Assembly: GCA_963645405.1 (NCBI GenBank)
Contig: CAVISR010000009.1
Span: 1-43,737 of the forward strand
Source of the DNA: Colivivens sp963645405
GTDB lineage: Bacteria; Bacteroidota; Bacteroidia; Bacteroidales; Bacteroidaceae
Length of the DNA: 43,737 nucleotides
Reading direction: 5' to 3'
Shown: positions 8,188 through 16,827 of the stretch, piece by piece
Layout: every line of letters starts with the position of its first letter
Numbering within the stretch: position 1 is the stretch's first letter
Program-made: the position numbers and the translations under genes
Notes under the pieces: generated by a model
What the model was told of the DNA's origin: nothing
What the model saw: the letters and a program-made list of their open reading frames with translations, nothing else
The model's database searches: none

Positions 8188-9255
8188 TTGAAGTCCAGGA
8201 CAAGAAATATCTTCTTCCTCTTTGGCATAGGCGCCATAGTGGTGATGATACTGACCTTCAAGGTCAGCTTCGTCGAGATGTGGAACAATCTCAGCCGTGC
8301 TGGCTACTGGTTGGTTGCCATCTTGTTGCTGTGGATGGTGCTCTATTTGATGAACACCTTCACGTGGCGCATCATCATCCGGGGAAGCGGCAAGTGCAAA
8401 GTCCCGTTCTGGAAACTCTATAAAGTCACGGTGACAGGCTTTGCGCTCAACTATGCCACGCCAGCTGGACTGATGGGCGGAGAACCCTACAAAGTGATGG
8501 AACTCACACCCTACATCGGACGTGAACGTGCCACGTCATCCGTCCTTCTGTTTGCCATGATGCACATCTTTTCGCATTTCTGGTATTGGCTCACAGCCGT
8601 GGTGCTCTACGTGATTTTCATTCCGCTCGACACACAAATGACAGTGATACTGCCGCTGGTGGCACTCTTCTCCCTGTCGGGAATCTACCTCTTCGTGCGC
8701 GGTTACCGTCACGGAATGGTGGTGAAAATCCTGAACTTGGTTGCAAGGATACCGGGTTGCCGCAGGTGGGGACGCAGATTCATAGAACAACACTCCGATG
8801 AACTGTGCACCATCGACAAGCAGATTGCGCAGTTGCAGCAGCAGAGGAAAGCAAACTTTTTCGGCTCGTTCCTGCTGGAGTACATCGGCAGAATATTGCA
8901 GTCGCTGGAGATTTTCTTCATGCTCAGGCTCGTGGATGTGCAGGGCTCAATGCCGCAACTCTTCATGTATTCACTGATGATTCTGTCGTTCACCTCACTT
9001 TTTGCCAACCTCCTCTTTTTCATGCCACTGCAGATAGGAGGCAGGGAAGGCGGATTTGCCATGTCGACGGTACAGATGAAGATGAGTGGGGTAGGCGGCG
9101 TGCTGCTCACTCTGAAAGAGGCAATGACCATCGCTGTGTTCATTTCCATCATAGTCAGAATACGCGAACTGTTCTGGACTGCTGTCGGAATGTTGCTGAT
9201 GAAGGTGGGGACAGAAGTGAAGATAAGGGACAGATATAAAGGGGGGGATTCATGA
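8188..9255 (+). CDS. YbhN/AglD-type membrane protein (lysylphosphatidylglycerol synthase TM-like)
   Basis: A 355-residue polytopic inner-membrane protein of the family related to the flippase half of MprF and to YbhN/AglD. Several hydrophobic helices are visible (for example residues 8-24 and 38-57), plus the family signature around FALNYATPAGLMGGEPYK and a later RIREL loop. The start is a TTG at 8188: it directly precedes KSRTRN and the first helix, and no ATG lies upstream in frame after the repeats. First gene of the putative inositol-lipid cluster, 69 bases before the nucleotidyltransferase. By analogy it may move a lipid or lipid headgroup precursor across the inner membrane; this is inference from family and neighbourhood. 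Confidence 0.85.
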   Translation: MKSRTRNIFFLFGIGAIVVMILTFKVSFVEMWNNLSRAGYWLVAILLLWMVLYLMNTFTWRIIIRGSGKCKVPFWKLYKVTVTGFALNYATPAGLMGGEPYKVMELTPYIGRERATSSVLLFAMMHIFSHFWYWLTAVVLYVIFIPLDTQMTVILPLVALFSLSGIYLFVRGYRHGMVVKILNLVARIPGCRRWGRRFIEQHSDELCTIDKQIAQLQQQRKANFFGSFLLEYIGRILQSLEIFFMLRLVDVQGSMPQLFMYSLMILSFTSLFANLLFFMPLQIGGREGGFAMSTVQMKMSGVGGVLLTLKEAMTIAVFISIIVRIRELFWTAVGMLLMKVGTEVKIRDRYKGGDS

Positions 9256-9324
9256 CGACGGAGAATTCTCATAGAGACATGGATTTCTCCATATATTAGA
9301 AAGGAATAAACGAAAAGACAAGAT

Positions 9325-10020
9325 ATGAAATTTGCAATATTGGCTGCTGGAGAAGGTTCGAGACTGGCACAGGAGGGGGTGACGCTTCCCAAGCCTCTCG
9401 TACGGCTCAACGGAGAAGCAATGGTTGACCGTCTTGTGCGCATATTCATTGACAATGGCGCTGACGAGATAGTAATCATCACCAATAACCTTACTTCACT
9501 CACCCAAGAACATGTGCGCAGCATGCAGGCAGAAGGAAAACCCATACGGATGGTGGTGAAGACCACACCCAGTTCGATGCACAGCTTCTACGAGCTTTAT
9601 CCCTATCTGGGAGAAGGCAAGTTCTGCCTCACAACCGTTGACACGATTTTCCGTGAGGATGAGTTCAAGCGCTACATAAACGAGTTCAAACAGTCGAATT
9701 ACGACGGAATGATGGCAGTGACTGATTTTGTCGACGATGAGAAACCGCTTTACATTGCCACTGACAGCGAACTCAATATCACTGGTTTCCACGACACAAA
9801 GCAAGCTGACACTTCCTACATCTCGGGAGGAATATATTGTCTTGACTCCAAGTCGTTCGTCACACTGAAGCGTTGCATTGAAGAGGGACAGTCGCGTATG
9901 CGCAATTTCCAGCGCCAGCTCGTGGCAGACGGCTTGCATCTGAAAGCTCATGTCTTTTCCAAGATACTCGACGTAGACCATGCCGATGACATTATAAAAG
10001 CAGAGGAATTCTTGAAATGA
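9325..10020 (+). CDS. Sugar-type nucleotidyltransferase, candidate CTP:inositol-1-phosphate cytidylyltransferase
   Basis: A 231-residue cytoplasmic protein with the NTP_transferase fold. The nucleotide-binding signature LAAGEGSRL (residues 6-14) with PKPL (Lys23) is intact, as are Asp106 in TTVDT and the late DVDHADD (216-222), which would bind the metal. ISGGIYCLD is the usual substrate-side strand. The family joins NTPs to sugar- or polyol-phosphates. With inositol-3-phosphate synthase and a CDP-alcohol phosphotransferase in the same cluster, the likeliest reaction is CTP plus inositol phosphate to CDP-inositol, as in the archaeal/thermophile IPCT enzymes. Substrate choice is inferred. It overlaps the ATP-grasp gene by four bases (ATGA), so the two are translationally coupled. 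Confidence 0.85.
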   Translation: MKFAILAAGEGSRLAQEGVTLPKPLVRLNGEAMVDRLVRIFIDNGADEIVIITNNLTSLTQEHVRSMQAEGKPIRMVVKTTPSSMHSFYELYPYLGEGKFCLTTVDTIFREDEFKRYINEFKQSNYDGMMAVTDFVDDEKPLYIATDSELNITGFHDTKQADTSYISGGIYCLDSKSFVTLKRCIEEGQSRMRNFQRQLVADGLHLKAHVFSKILDVDHADDIIKAEEFLK

Positions 10021-10919
10021 ACGTGCTATTCATATTCCGTGCTCCTGAGTTTTCTCCTAATATGGAAGATAAGGACGCACTCATACTGAAGTCCGTGGCA
10101 GAACGGGTGGAGAACTTGGGCTGCACAGTCCGGTTCATGAAAGAGGAAGATTTGATGGAATCAGACTTCTCGGAGATTTACTTGAAAGGGACAAGCTGTT
10201 CGGAGACTGACTTGAAGAATACAAACCTTACAGAAGCCCTGGCTGATGTGCAGGCAGTGTTCTCTATGGGACGGCGAATGGAAACGCTCAAGATTCTGAA
10301 GCAAATGGAAGGGCAGGGAGTGAGAGTGTTCAACAGCCCTGCATCGATTGACTTGTGCTGCAACAGAATGAAACTGGTTCAGCAACTCGAGAAGGGCAAC
10401 ATTCCCATGCCGCAAACCATTGCAGCCAACCTTGATGAGGCTCTGCAAATGCTTGAACTGCCATTCTGGATGAAACGCGGTGACTGTTATTCGCAGAATC
10501 CGCACGATGTGGCTTTCATCAATGATGCGGCAGATGCTGTCGACCAGGCAATATGGATGAAGCAGCAGGGATACAAGACTGTTGTCAGTTCACGGCATAT
10601 CGAGGGCGACTTGCTGAAGTTCTATGGTGTGTGCGGTACGGACAGTCCGTTCTTTTATTGGTATTATGCAGCAGACGGACACAGTAAGTTCGGACTGGAA
10701 AAGAACAACGGAGCCAAACATGGATATGAATTCAACCAAGAATACCTGGCTGATATTTGCACGAAGGCTGCCGGAATAGCAAATCTCAATGTCTATGGAG
10801 GCGACTGCATAGTGGACCAGAATGGAGAAATCTATCTGATAGACCTCAACGACTGGCCCAGTTTCTCAAAATGCAGAGAGCAGGCTGCTGAAGCAATAAG
10901 CAAGTTGGTGGACAGATAA
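10017..10919 (+). CDS. ATP-grasp family protein of unknown substrate
   Basis: A 300-residue cytoplasmic protein resembling RimK/glutathione-synthetase-like ATP-grasp ligases. The N-terminal half (VLFIFRAPEFSP to about residue 120) is the Rossmann-like pre-ATP domain. The central PFWMKRGDCYSQ supplies a candidate ATP-binding Lys. The C-terminal YGGDCIVDQNG and EIYLIDLNDWPSFS carry the Asp and Asn residues that would hold the two magnesium ions. Such enzymes join a carboxylate to an amine or thiol through an acylphosphate. Its place between the nucleotidyltransferase (four-base overlap) and the CDP-alcohol phosphotransferase (27-base gap) implies a role in the same lipid, but no known inositol-lipid route needs a ligase. 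Function not assigned. Confidence 0.75.
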   Translation: MNVLFIFRAPEFSPNMEDKDALILKSVAERVENLGCTVRFMKEEDLMESDFSEIYLKGTSCSETDLKNTNLTEALADVQAVFSMGRRMETLKILKQMEGQGVRVFNSPASIDLCCNRMKLVQQLEKGNIPMPQTIAANLDEALQMLELPFWMKRGDCYSQNPHDVAFINDAADAVDQAIWMKQQGYKTVVSSRHIEGDLLKFYGVCGTDSPFFYWYYAADGHSKFGLEKNNGAKHGYEFNQEYLADICTKAAGIANLNVYGGDCIVDQNGEIYLIDLNDWPSFSKCREQAAEAISKLVDR

Positions 10920-10946
10920 CGAAATAATTGATTTTTAGATACGAAC

Positions 10947-11903
10947 ATGTCAAACAAACAGAAAATACAATCAACACTGAAATCGTCAGACACTGAAGAG
11001 TGGCTCGATGTGGTGTTTACCCGTCCCATCGGTTATCGGTGGGCAGTTTTGTTCAACCACTTCGACATCCATCCAAACGTGGTGACCGTCATTTCAATGA
11101 TACTTGGCGCAATGTCCGCTCTGTTCTTCTTCCGTCAGGCAGACACACCGCGTGGCTTTGTGCTCAACATTGTTGGAGTCTTGTTGCTGATGCTTGCCAA
11201 CTTCTACGACAGCGCCGACGGACAACTGGCACGAATGACGGGAAAGACCACTCGCTTGGGACGCATACTCGATGGTGCAGCCGGCGATGTATGGTTCATC
11301 TGCATCTACTTTGCGCTGGCTTTCAGAATGTTCAACCAGGAAATCCCATTTACTGGCGGAACGACATGGCAGTGGTGGGGCTTTGCCTTGTTTGCCGTAG
11401 CCGGTCTTTGTTGCCACGGAACACAATCGGGACTTGCCGACTACTACCGTCAGATTCACCTTTATTTCCTCAAAGGCAAGAGCAAGAGTGAGCTCGACAA
11501 CTATAAGCAGCAGAAAGCAATCTACGAACAGACCCCATGGAAGGGCAACTTCCTGTGGAAAAGTTTCCTGTTCTTCTACGTGAGATACACAAAGAAGCAA
11601 GAGGCACAGACACCGCAGTTCCAGAAACTCATGCAAACACTGCAGAGCAAGTTCGGCGGATATATTCCGCAATCATTCCGCGATGCATTCAGGAAGAAGA
11701 GTCTGCCTCTTATGAAATGGACAAATATCCTGACGTTCAATTGCCGCGCCATTGTGCTTTATGTCAGTTGCCTGGCAGACATCCCGTATGTTTACCCTTT
11801 GTTTGAAATCATTGTCATGTCAATAATCTATATCCACATGCGCTCTACCCACGAGCGTAATTGCAAAAACTTTACGGCAGATGTTGAGAAAGGAATCTAT
11901 TAA
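10947..11903 (+). CDS. CDP-alcohol phosphatidyltransferase family protein, candidate phosphatidylinositol synthase
   Basis: A 318-residue integral membrane enzyme of the CDP-alcohol phosphotransferase superfamily. The hallmark is present: Asp88, Asp91-Gly92, Ala95-Arg96, Gly105, Asp109, but the fourth Asp expected four residues after Asp109 is Gly113 and the acidic residue follows at Asp114. Hydrophobic helices are visible near 43-62, 70-85 and 115-130 and again near the C-terminus (245-275). A charged insert (about 170-235) lies between them. With CDP-inositol as donor it would transfer phosphoinositol to diacylglycerol, giving phosphatidylinositol directly. Longer than the roughly 200-residue PgsA/PssA type. 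The HAD gene starts 23 bases before its stop. Confidence 0.85.
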   Translation: MSNKQKIQSTLKSSDTEEWLDVVFTRPIGYRWAVLFNHFDIHPNVVTVISMILGAMSALFFFRQADTPRGFVLNIVGVLLLMLANFYDSADGQLARMTGKTTRLGRILDGAAGDVWFICIYFALAFRMFNQEIPFTGGTTWQWWGFALFAVAGLCCHGTQSGLADYYRQIHLYFLKGKSKSELDNYKQQKAIYEQTPWKGNFLWKSFLFFYVRYTKKQEAQTPQFQKLMQTLQSKFGGYIPQSFRDAFRKKSLPLMKWTNILTFNCRAIVLYVSCLADIPYVYPLFEIIVMSIIYIHMRSTHERNCKNFTADVEKGIY

Positions 11904-12636
11904 AGGCATTATCTTCGACTATGGTGGTACGCTGGACACGAACAGCGTGCACTGGTCGGAAGTACTTTGGGATGCATACGTGAAAGAGAACATCCCTGTC
12001 AGCAAACAACAGTTCCGCGACTGCTATGTCTTTGCTGAACGTGAACTGGCTAAGACCCCGCTCATCAAACCCGAGCACAACTTCCTCGACCTCCTCAGGA
12101 TAAAGACCGACATCGAGACCAAGTATCTTGTCGAGAACAAATACTGGAGAACCTTGGAGATTTCCCGACGGGCATCGCACGAGCATGTGGCACTGAGGTG
12201 CTATCAGCATGTGGTTGAGGTGATGAAGGTAAGTCGTGAGGTAGTGAAGACACTGGCGGCAAAGTATCCGTTGGTGCTGGTGAGCAACTTCTATGGCAAT
12301 ATCCACACTATCTTGAAAGACTTCGACATCGATTGCTTTCAGGAAGTGATTGAATCATCGGTCGTAGGAGTGAGAAAGCCCGACCCGAAAATCTTCCAGC
12401 TTGGCATAGATGCTCTCGGTCTGCCTCCGGAGAATACAGTGGTCGTGGGCGACTCCTTCTCCAAAGACATTGTCCCTGCCAGTTCGCTTGGTTGCCAGAC
12501 AATTTGGATGAAAGGCAAAGGGTGGGGCGATGAGGCCATCGATGAGTCGGTGCCGTCGCTCATCCTTACAGACATCAAGTCCGTACCGTCGTACATTCTC
12601 ACGGACATTGCCGACTTGACCGCGGAAATTGGCTAA
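11881..12636 (+). CDS. HAD-superfamily hydrolase-like protein
   Basis: A 251-residue cytoplasmic protein with all four HAD motifs in order: FDYGGTLDT (nucleophile Asp13), LVLVSNF (Ser135), RKPDPKIF (Lys166) and VVVGDSFSKD (Asp191, Asp196). The second Asp of the usual DxD phosphatase motif is Gly15, so the general acid used by canonical phosphatases is missing. The cap domain spans roughly residues 20-120. The ATG lies 23 bases inside the preceding gene, and no later Met precedes motif I, so this start is preferred. In the cluster it might act on inositol phosphate, phosphatidate or a lipid phosphate, or have a regulatory role. The C-terminus has a near-duplicate (PSLILTDIKS, PSYILTDIAD). Confidence 0.85.
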   Translation: MLRKESIKGIIFDYGGTLDTNSVHWSEVLWDAYVKENIPVSKQQFRDCYVFAERELAKTPLIKPEHNFLDLLRIKTDIETKYLVENKYWRTLEISRRASHEHVALRCYQHVVEVMKVSREVVKTLAAKYPLVLVSNFYGNIHTILKDFDIDCFQEVIESSVVGVRKPDPKIFQLGIDALGLPPENTVVVGDSFSKDIVPASSLGCQTIWMKGKGWGDEAIDESVPSLILTDIKSVPSYILTDIADLTAEIG

Positions 12637-12738
12637 TTATTCACTTACTACGTGCTTATATGTGTTAAGAAGCAATGAAAATAAAGTGTAAGAGTCAGTT
12701 TTTGAACTTTGGGTGACAACGGAAATTGTTATTTTGTG

Positions 12739-12746
12739 TATCTTTG
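12739..12746 (+). promoter_or_regulatory. -7 element upstream of inositol-phosphate synthase
   Basis: TATCTTTG matches the Bacteroidetes -7 consensus 69 bases before the gene. No -33 TTTG lies at the ideal 19-21-base spacing (nearest upstream copy ends at 12711). The 178-base gap after the HAD gene also supports a separate promoter. Confidence 0.5.
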
Positions 12747-12814
12747 CATTTGACTGTTCGATAGTAGTAACGCTATAATCAATTCAACTATAGTATAAAA
12801 ACATTATAAAGGAA

Positions 12815-14122
12815 ATGGCTAATTCAAATGTTAAACCTGCTGAAGGTAAGCTCGGCATTATGGTCGTTGGACTTGGTGCTGTAACTTCTACATTTATGAC
12901 AGGTGTGCTTATGGCACGTAAAGGCTTGGCAAAGCCTGTAGGTTCAATGGTAGAATACGATAAGATTCGTGTAGGTAAAGGTGCCGACAAGAAATATCTT
13001 CACTATCGTGACATTGTTCCAATTTCTCAACTTAATGATATAGTGTTTGGCGCATGGGACGTGTATCCAGTGGATGCCTACAGAAGTGCCATGTATGCAG
13101 AAGTGCTGAAGGAAAAGGATATCGAGCCGGTAAAGGACGAACTCCAGAAGATTGTTCCGATGAAGGCTGCATTCGACAAGAACTTTGCAAAGCGTCTTGA
13201 CGGTGACAACATCATGGAAGGAAAGACTCGCTGGGAGATGATGGAACAAATCCGCGAGGATATCCGCAACTTCAAGAAGGCAAACGGATGCGCACGTGTC
13301 GTTGTCGCTTGGGCTGCTTCCACTGAGATTTATGTTCCTGTCTACGAACCGGTTCATGGTTCTTTGGCTACTTTGGAAGCTGCAATGAAGGCTGACGACA
13401 AAGAGTATATCGCTCCTTCAATGTGCTACGCTTATGCAGCTTTGTCAGAGGGTTGCCCATTCATCATGGGTGCACCTAACACAACTGTCGATATTCCGGC
13501 AATGTGGGAACTGGCAGAGAAAACCAAGATGCCAATCGCCGGCAAGGACTTCAAGACAGGTCAGACATTGGTGAAGAGCGGTTTCGCTCCAATCATCGGT
13601 ACAAGATGCCTCGGTTTGAGCGGATGGTTCTCAACAAACATCCTTGGAAACAGAGACGGACTCGTCCTCGACGAACCAGCCAACTTCCGTACAAAGGAAG
13701 TCAGCAAGTTGTCAACGCTTGAGTCTATACTCGTTGCCGACAAGCAACCAGACCTCTACAGCGACTATTACCACAAGGTACGTATCAACTACTATCCTCC
13801 TCGCAACGACAACAAGGAAGGATGGGACAACATCGATATCTTCGGATGGATGGGTTATCCGATGCAGATTAAGATCAACTTCCTCTGCCGCGACTCAATC
13901 CTCGCAGCTCCACTGCTCCTCGACCTCTGTCTGTTGAGCGACTTGGCTGCACGTGCCGGACGCTACGGCATCCAGAGATTCCTCAGTTTCTATCTTAAGA
14001 GCCCTATGCACGACTACACAAAGAACGAGGTGCCAGTAAACCACCTCTTCCAACAGTATGTAATGCTGAAGAATGCTCTCCGCGAAATGGGCGGATACGA
14101 AGCTGACGAGGAAATAGATTAA
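12815..14122 (+). CDS. Inositol-3-phosphate synthase
   Basis: NAD-dependent cyclase converting glucose 6-phosphate to 1D-myo-inositol 3-phosphate, the entry step to all inositol lipids. The 435-residue protein shows the Rossmann signature GLGAVTS (19-25), GAPNTTVDIPA (219-229), AGKDFKTGQT (242-251) and GWFSTNILGNRDG (270-282), all core motifs of the MIPS (Ino1) family. The length fits the shorter bacterial/archaeal-type enzymes rather than yeast Ino1. It has its own -7 element and a strong downstream terminator (14138-14177), so it can be expressed apart from the upstream lipid genes. The first 60 or so codons are richer in T-ending codons than the neighbouring genes, which may reflect high expression. 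Confidence 0.97.
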   Translation: MANSNVKPAEGKLGIMVVGLGAVTSTFMTGVLMARKGLAKPVGSMVEYDKIRVGKGADKKYLHYRDIVPISQLNDIVFGAWDVYPVDAYRSAMYAEVLKEKDIEPVKDELQKIVPMKAAFDKNFAKRLDGDNIMEGKTRWEMMEQIREDIRNFKKANGCARVVVAWAASTEIYVPVYEPVHGSLATLEAAMKADDKEYIAPSMCYAYAALSEGCPFIMGAPNTTVDIPAMWELAEKTKMPIAGKDFKTGQTLVKSGFAPIIGTRCLGLSGWFSTNILGNRDGLVLDEPANFRTKEVSKLSTLESILVADKQPDLYSDYYHKVRINYYPPRNDNKEGWDNIDIFGWMGYPMQIKINFLCRDSILAAPLLLDLCLLSDLAARAGRYGIQRFLSFYLKSPMHDYTKNEVPVNHLFQQYVMLKNALREMGGYEADEEID

Positions 14123-14137
14123 TTTATACACTGAAAA

Positions 14138-14177
14138 CCCCTCTTCATCTTCCGGGTGTAGAGGGGCTTCTTTTTTT
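14138..14177 (+). terminator. Intrinsic terminator after inositol-phosphate synthase
   Basis: CCCCTCT (14138-14144) pairs with AGAGGGG (14160-14166). The interior can extend by CATC:GGTG, and the run CTTCTTTTTTT ends at 14177, one base before the next start codon. Confidence 0.88.
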
Positions 14178-16775
14178 ATGATGAATAGAATTCTCTGTAT
14201 TTTCTTTTTGTTCATTTTGTCATTGTGCATGAATGCGCAGGTGACAGGTGTCGTCATTGACGCGAAAACACGTCAGCCCCTCGACTATGTCAATGTCTAT
14301 TATGAAGGACATAATGTGGGTGTGATGACCGACGGAGAGGGACGTTTCGAATTGAGGGAAGAGCCGAAATGGACAAAACTGACTATTGCAACCATGGGCT
14401 ATCAAACCCAGACAATAACACTTGTACCAGGAAAAACCAAGAACTTGAAGATTAGGCTCGTCAGTCAGCCACGTCAGATTGACAACGTTACGATAAATGC
14501 CAAACGAGGCAAGTACAGCAGAAAAAACAACCCTGCTGTGGAGCTTATGCGAAAAGTGATAGACCACAAGAAATTCAATGACCTGCACGAGAAAGACTTT
14601 GTGGGTTACTCCAAATACGAGAAGATGGTGCTCTCACTCAATGAGTTCACGGAGAAAGTGTTTGAGGAAAAGGAAATGAAGCAGTTCGCTTTCCTCAAAG
14701 ACCATGTGGAACGCTGTCCTGAGACCGGTAAACTGATTCTGCCGCTCACGGTGGACGAAACCATCTCCGAAATCATTTACAGGAAGAGTCCAAAGAGCGA
14801 GAAGACCATCATCAAGGCACAGAACAACACCGGTGTCAACGAACTCTTCAACACGGGCGACATACTTACGACAACTATGAAGGATGTCTTCACCGATGTC
14901 GACATTTACCAGAACGAGTGTCGTCTGCTCCAGTATCCGTTCAAGAGCCCTATTTCCTCCAGTGCCATATCATTCTATCGATATTACATTCAAGACACTA
15001 CATACATTGACAATGACCGGGTGATTGAAATCGGATTCCTGCCCAACAACCAGCAGGACTTCGGATTCTCGGGTCTCATTTACATAATGGATGACTCCAC
15101 CTATCAGGTACGTCGTGCAGAACTCCATATACCAAAGCGCAGTGACGTGAATTTCGTCGACAACATGATTATCTCCCAGGACTTCAAGAGCCTGCCCACG
15201 GGTGAACGTGTGGTCGTGAGCAACGACATGCTGGTGGAGATGAATCTCTACTTGCGCAAGTTCATGGTGAAGCGCACCATCCGCAACAAGGACTATTCAT
15301 TCGAACCGATATCTCCCAAGGTGTTCAAGCACATCAAAGGTGCAGTCTTCAAGGAGGCAGACGCAGAGATGCAGGACGAGAAATATTGGAACCAGTACCG
15401 TGAAGTGGAACTCTCCAAGAGTGAGAGCGAGATGGGCTCGTTCCTGAGCCGCCTTCAGCAGATAAAAGGTTTCAAGTACATCATTTTCGGACTGAAGGCA
15501 TTGATAGAGAACTTTGTGGAGACAGGAGATTCCGTTCATCCTAATTACGTGGATATAGGCCCTATCAACACCGTCATATCAGGAAACCACTATGACAATC
15601 TCCGTTTCCGTCTGTCTGCCCTCACCAATGCCAACCTCTCTCCGCATTTCTTTGCCACCGGTTATGTGGCTTATGGTACTGCGACACACAACGTGTATGG
15701 CAAAGGACAGTTGACTTATTCATTCAACAAGAAAGCCTATCTGCCGCGTGAATTCCCTGTACACAATCTGTCGGTCTCTTATCTCAACGATATTGTGAGT
15801 CCGTTCGACAAGTTTGTGCCTACCGACAAGGACAACATGTTCCTCTCGCTGAAGACCAGCAGTGTGGACCAATACAACCATACGAAGGAAGTGAAGGTGA
15901 ACTATGAACGTGAGTACGAGAATGGATTCCGCTACAACCTCACCTACACTCACACCGACAATAAGGCAGTCGATGCTTTGTTCTATCAGCCTTTGGATGG
16001 GGTAGGGACACCATCTGCAGATGCCAGCAAGTATCTGAGAAAGATGACCACCAGCGAGTTCAAGGCCAAGATTTCTTTCGAGCCTGGTGCTTCATACATC
16101 AACACCAAGCAGCGCCGTGTGAAAATCAATCTTGATGCGCCTATCGTAACAATCTCCCACACGACAGGTCTCAACAATTTCCTTGGCGGACAGTATGAGT
16201 ACAATGTCACTGAGGCAGGAATCTACAAGCGCATCTGGATGCCGAGCAACTGGGGAAAGATGGATTTCGACATCAAGGCAGGCATTCAGTGGAACATCGT
16301 CCCGTTCCCGTTGCTTATCCATCCTGCAGCCAACCAGTCGTACATCCTCGAGGACTATACGTTCTCGCTGATCAACAACCTCGAGTTCCTCAACGACAGA
16401 TACGTTACTCTCATGTATCAGTGGGACCTCAATGGAAAGATATTCAACCGCATTCCGCTGCTCAAAAAACTGAAATGGCGCGAGATGATTGGTGTCAACG
16501 TGCTGTGGGGTACACTGACTGACAAAAACAACCCGGCTTCAAGCGGTTACTCCGACAGTCGGCTCTTCTATTTCCCTGGACATTTCAAAGCCGACGGAAC
16601 ATATGAGAGCAACACCGTAGTGATGGACAAGAGAACTCCATACATAGAGTTGCGGTTGGGTATCCACAACATATTCAAGTTGCTGCATGTGGAATACGTG
16701 CGTCGACTTACCTATTTGAACGACCCCGATATCAACAAGTGGGGCATACGCGGAATGGTGAGAATCACGTTCTGA
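14178..16775 (+). CDS. DUF5686 outer-membrane protein with carboxypeptidase-regulatory-like domain
   Basis: An 865-residue exported protein. A signal peptide (about 1-20, ending MNAQ) is followed by a carboxypeptidase regulatory-like beta-sandwich (VTGVVIDAKTRQPLDYVNVY through about residue 100), then the long DUF5686 region. Its C-terminal half reads like a beta-barrel, ending in the aromatic strand MVRITF, as expected for an outer-membrane protein. The family is common in Bacteroidetes and has no assigned substrate. Met1 and Met2 are adjacent. The start codon touches the T-run of the preceding terminator, so either readthrough or a leaderless transcript must serve it. I see no TAnnTTTG element between 14122 and 14178. 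Confidence 0.85.
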   Translation: MMNRILCIFFLFILSLCMNAQVTGVVIDAKTRQPLDYVNVYYEGHNVGVMTDGEGRFELREEPKWTKLTIATMGYQTQTITLVPGKTKNLKIRLVSQPRQIDNVTINAKRGKYSRKNNPAVELMRKVIDHKKFNDLHEKDFVGYSKYEKMVLSLNEFTEKVFEEKEMKQFAFLKDHVERCPETGKLILPLTVDETISEIIYRKSPKSEKTIIKAQNNTGVNELFNTGDILTTTMKDVFTDVDIYQNECRLLQYPFKSPISSSAISFYRYYIQDTTYIDNDRVIEIGFLPNNQQDFGFSGLIYIMDDSTYQVRRAELHIPKRSDVNFVDNMIISQDFKSLPTGERVVVSNDMLVEMNLYLRKFMVKRTIRNKDYSFEPISPKVFKHIKGAVFKEADAEMQDEKYWNQYREVELSKSESEMGSFLSRLQQIKGFKYIIFGLKALIENFVETGDSVHPNYVDIGPINTVISGNHYDNLRFRLSALTNANLSPHFFATGYVAYGTATHNVYGKGQLTYSFNKKAYLPREFPVHNLSVSYLNDIVSPFDKFVPTDKDNMFLSLKTSSVDQYNHTKEVKVNYEREYENGFRYNLTYTHTDNKAVDALFYQPLDGVGTPSADASKYLRKMTTSEFKAKISFEPGASYINTKQRRVKINLDAPIVTISHTTGLNNFLGGQYEYNVTEAGIYKRIWMPSNWGKMDFDIKAGIQWNIVPFPLLIHPAANQSYILEDYTFSLINNLEFLNDRYVTLMYQWDLNGKIFNRIPLLKKLKWREMIGVNVLWGTLTDKNNPASSGYSDSRLFYFPGHFKADGTYESNTVVMDKRTPYIELRLGIHNIFKLLHVEYVRRLTYLNDPDINKWGIRGMVRITF

Positions 16776-16827
16776 TGTTTAATTCAATGACTGAGTTGTA
16801 GAAGTTTAATTCATTAATATAGGTGCT

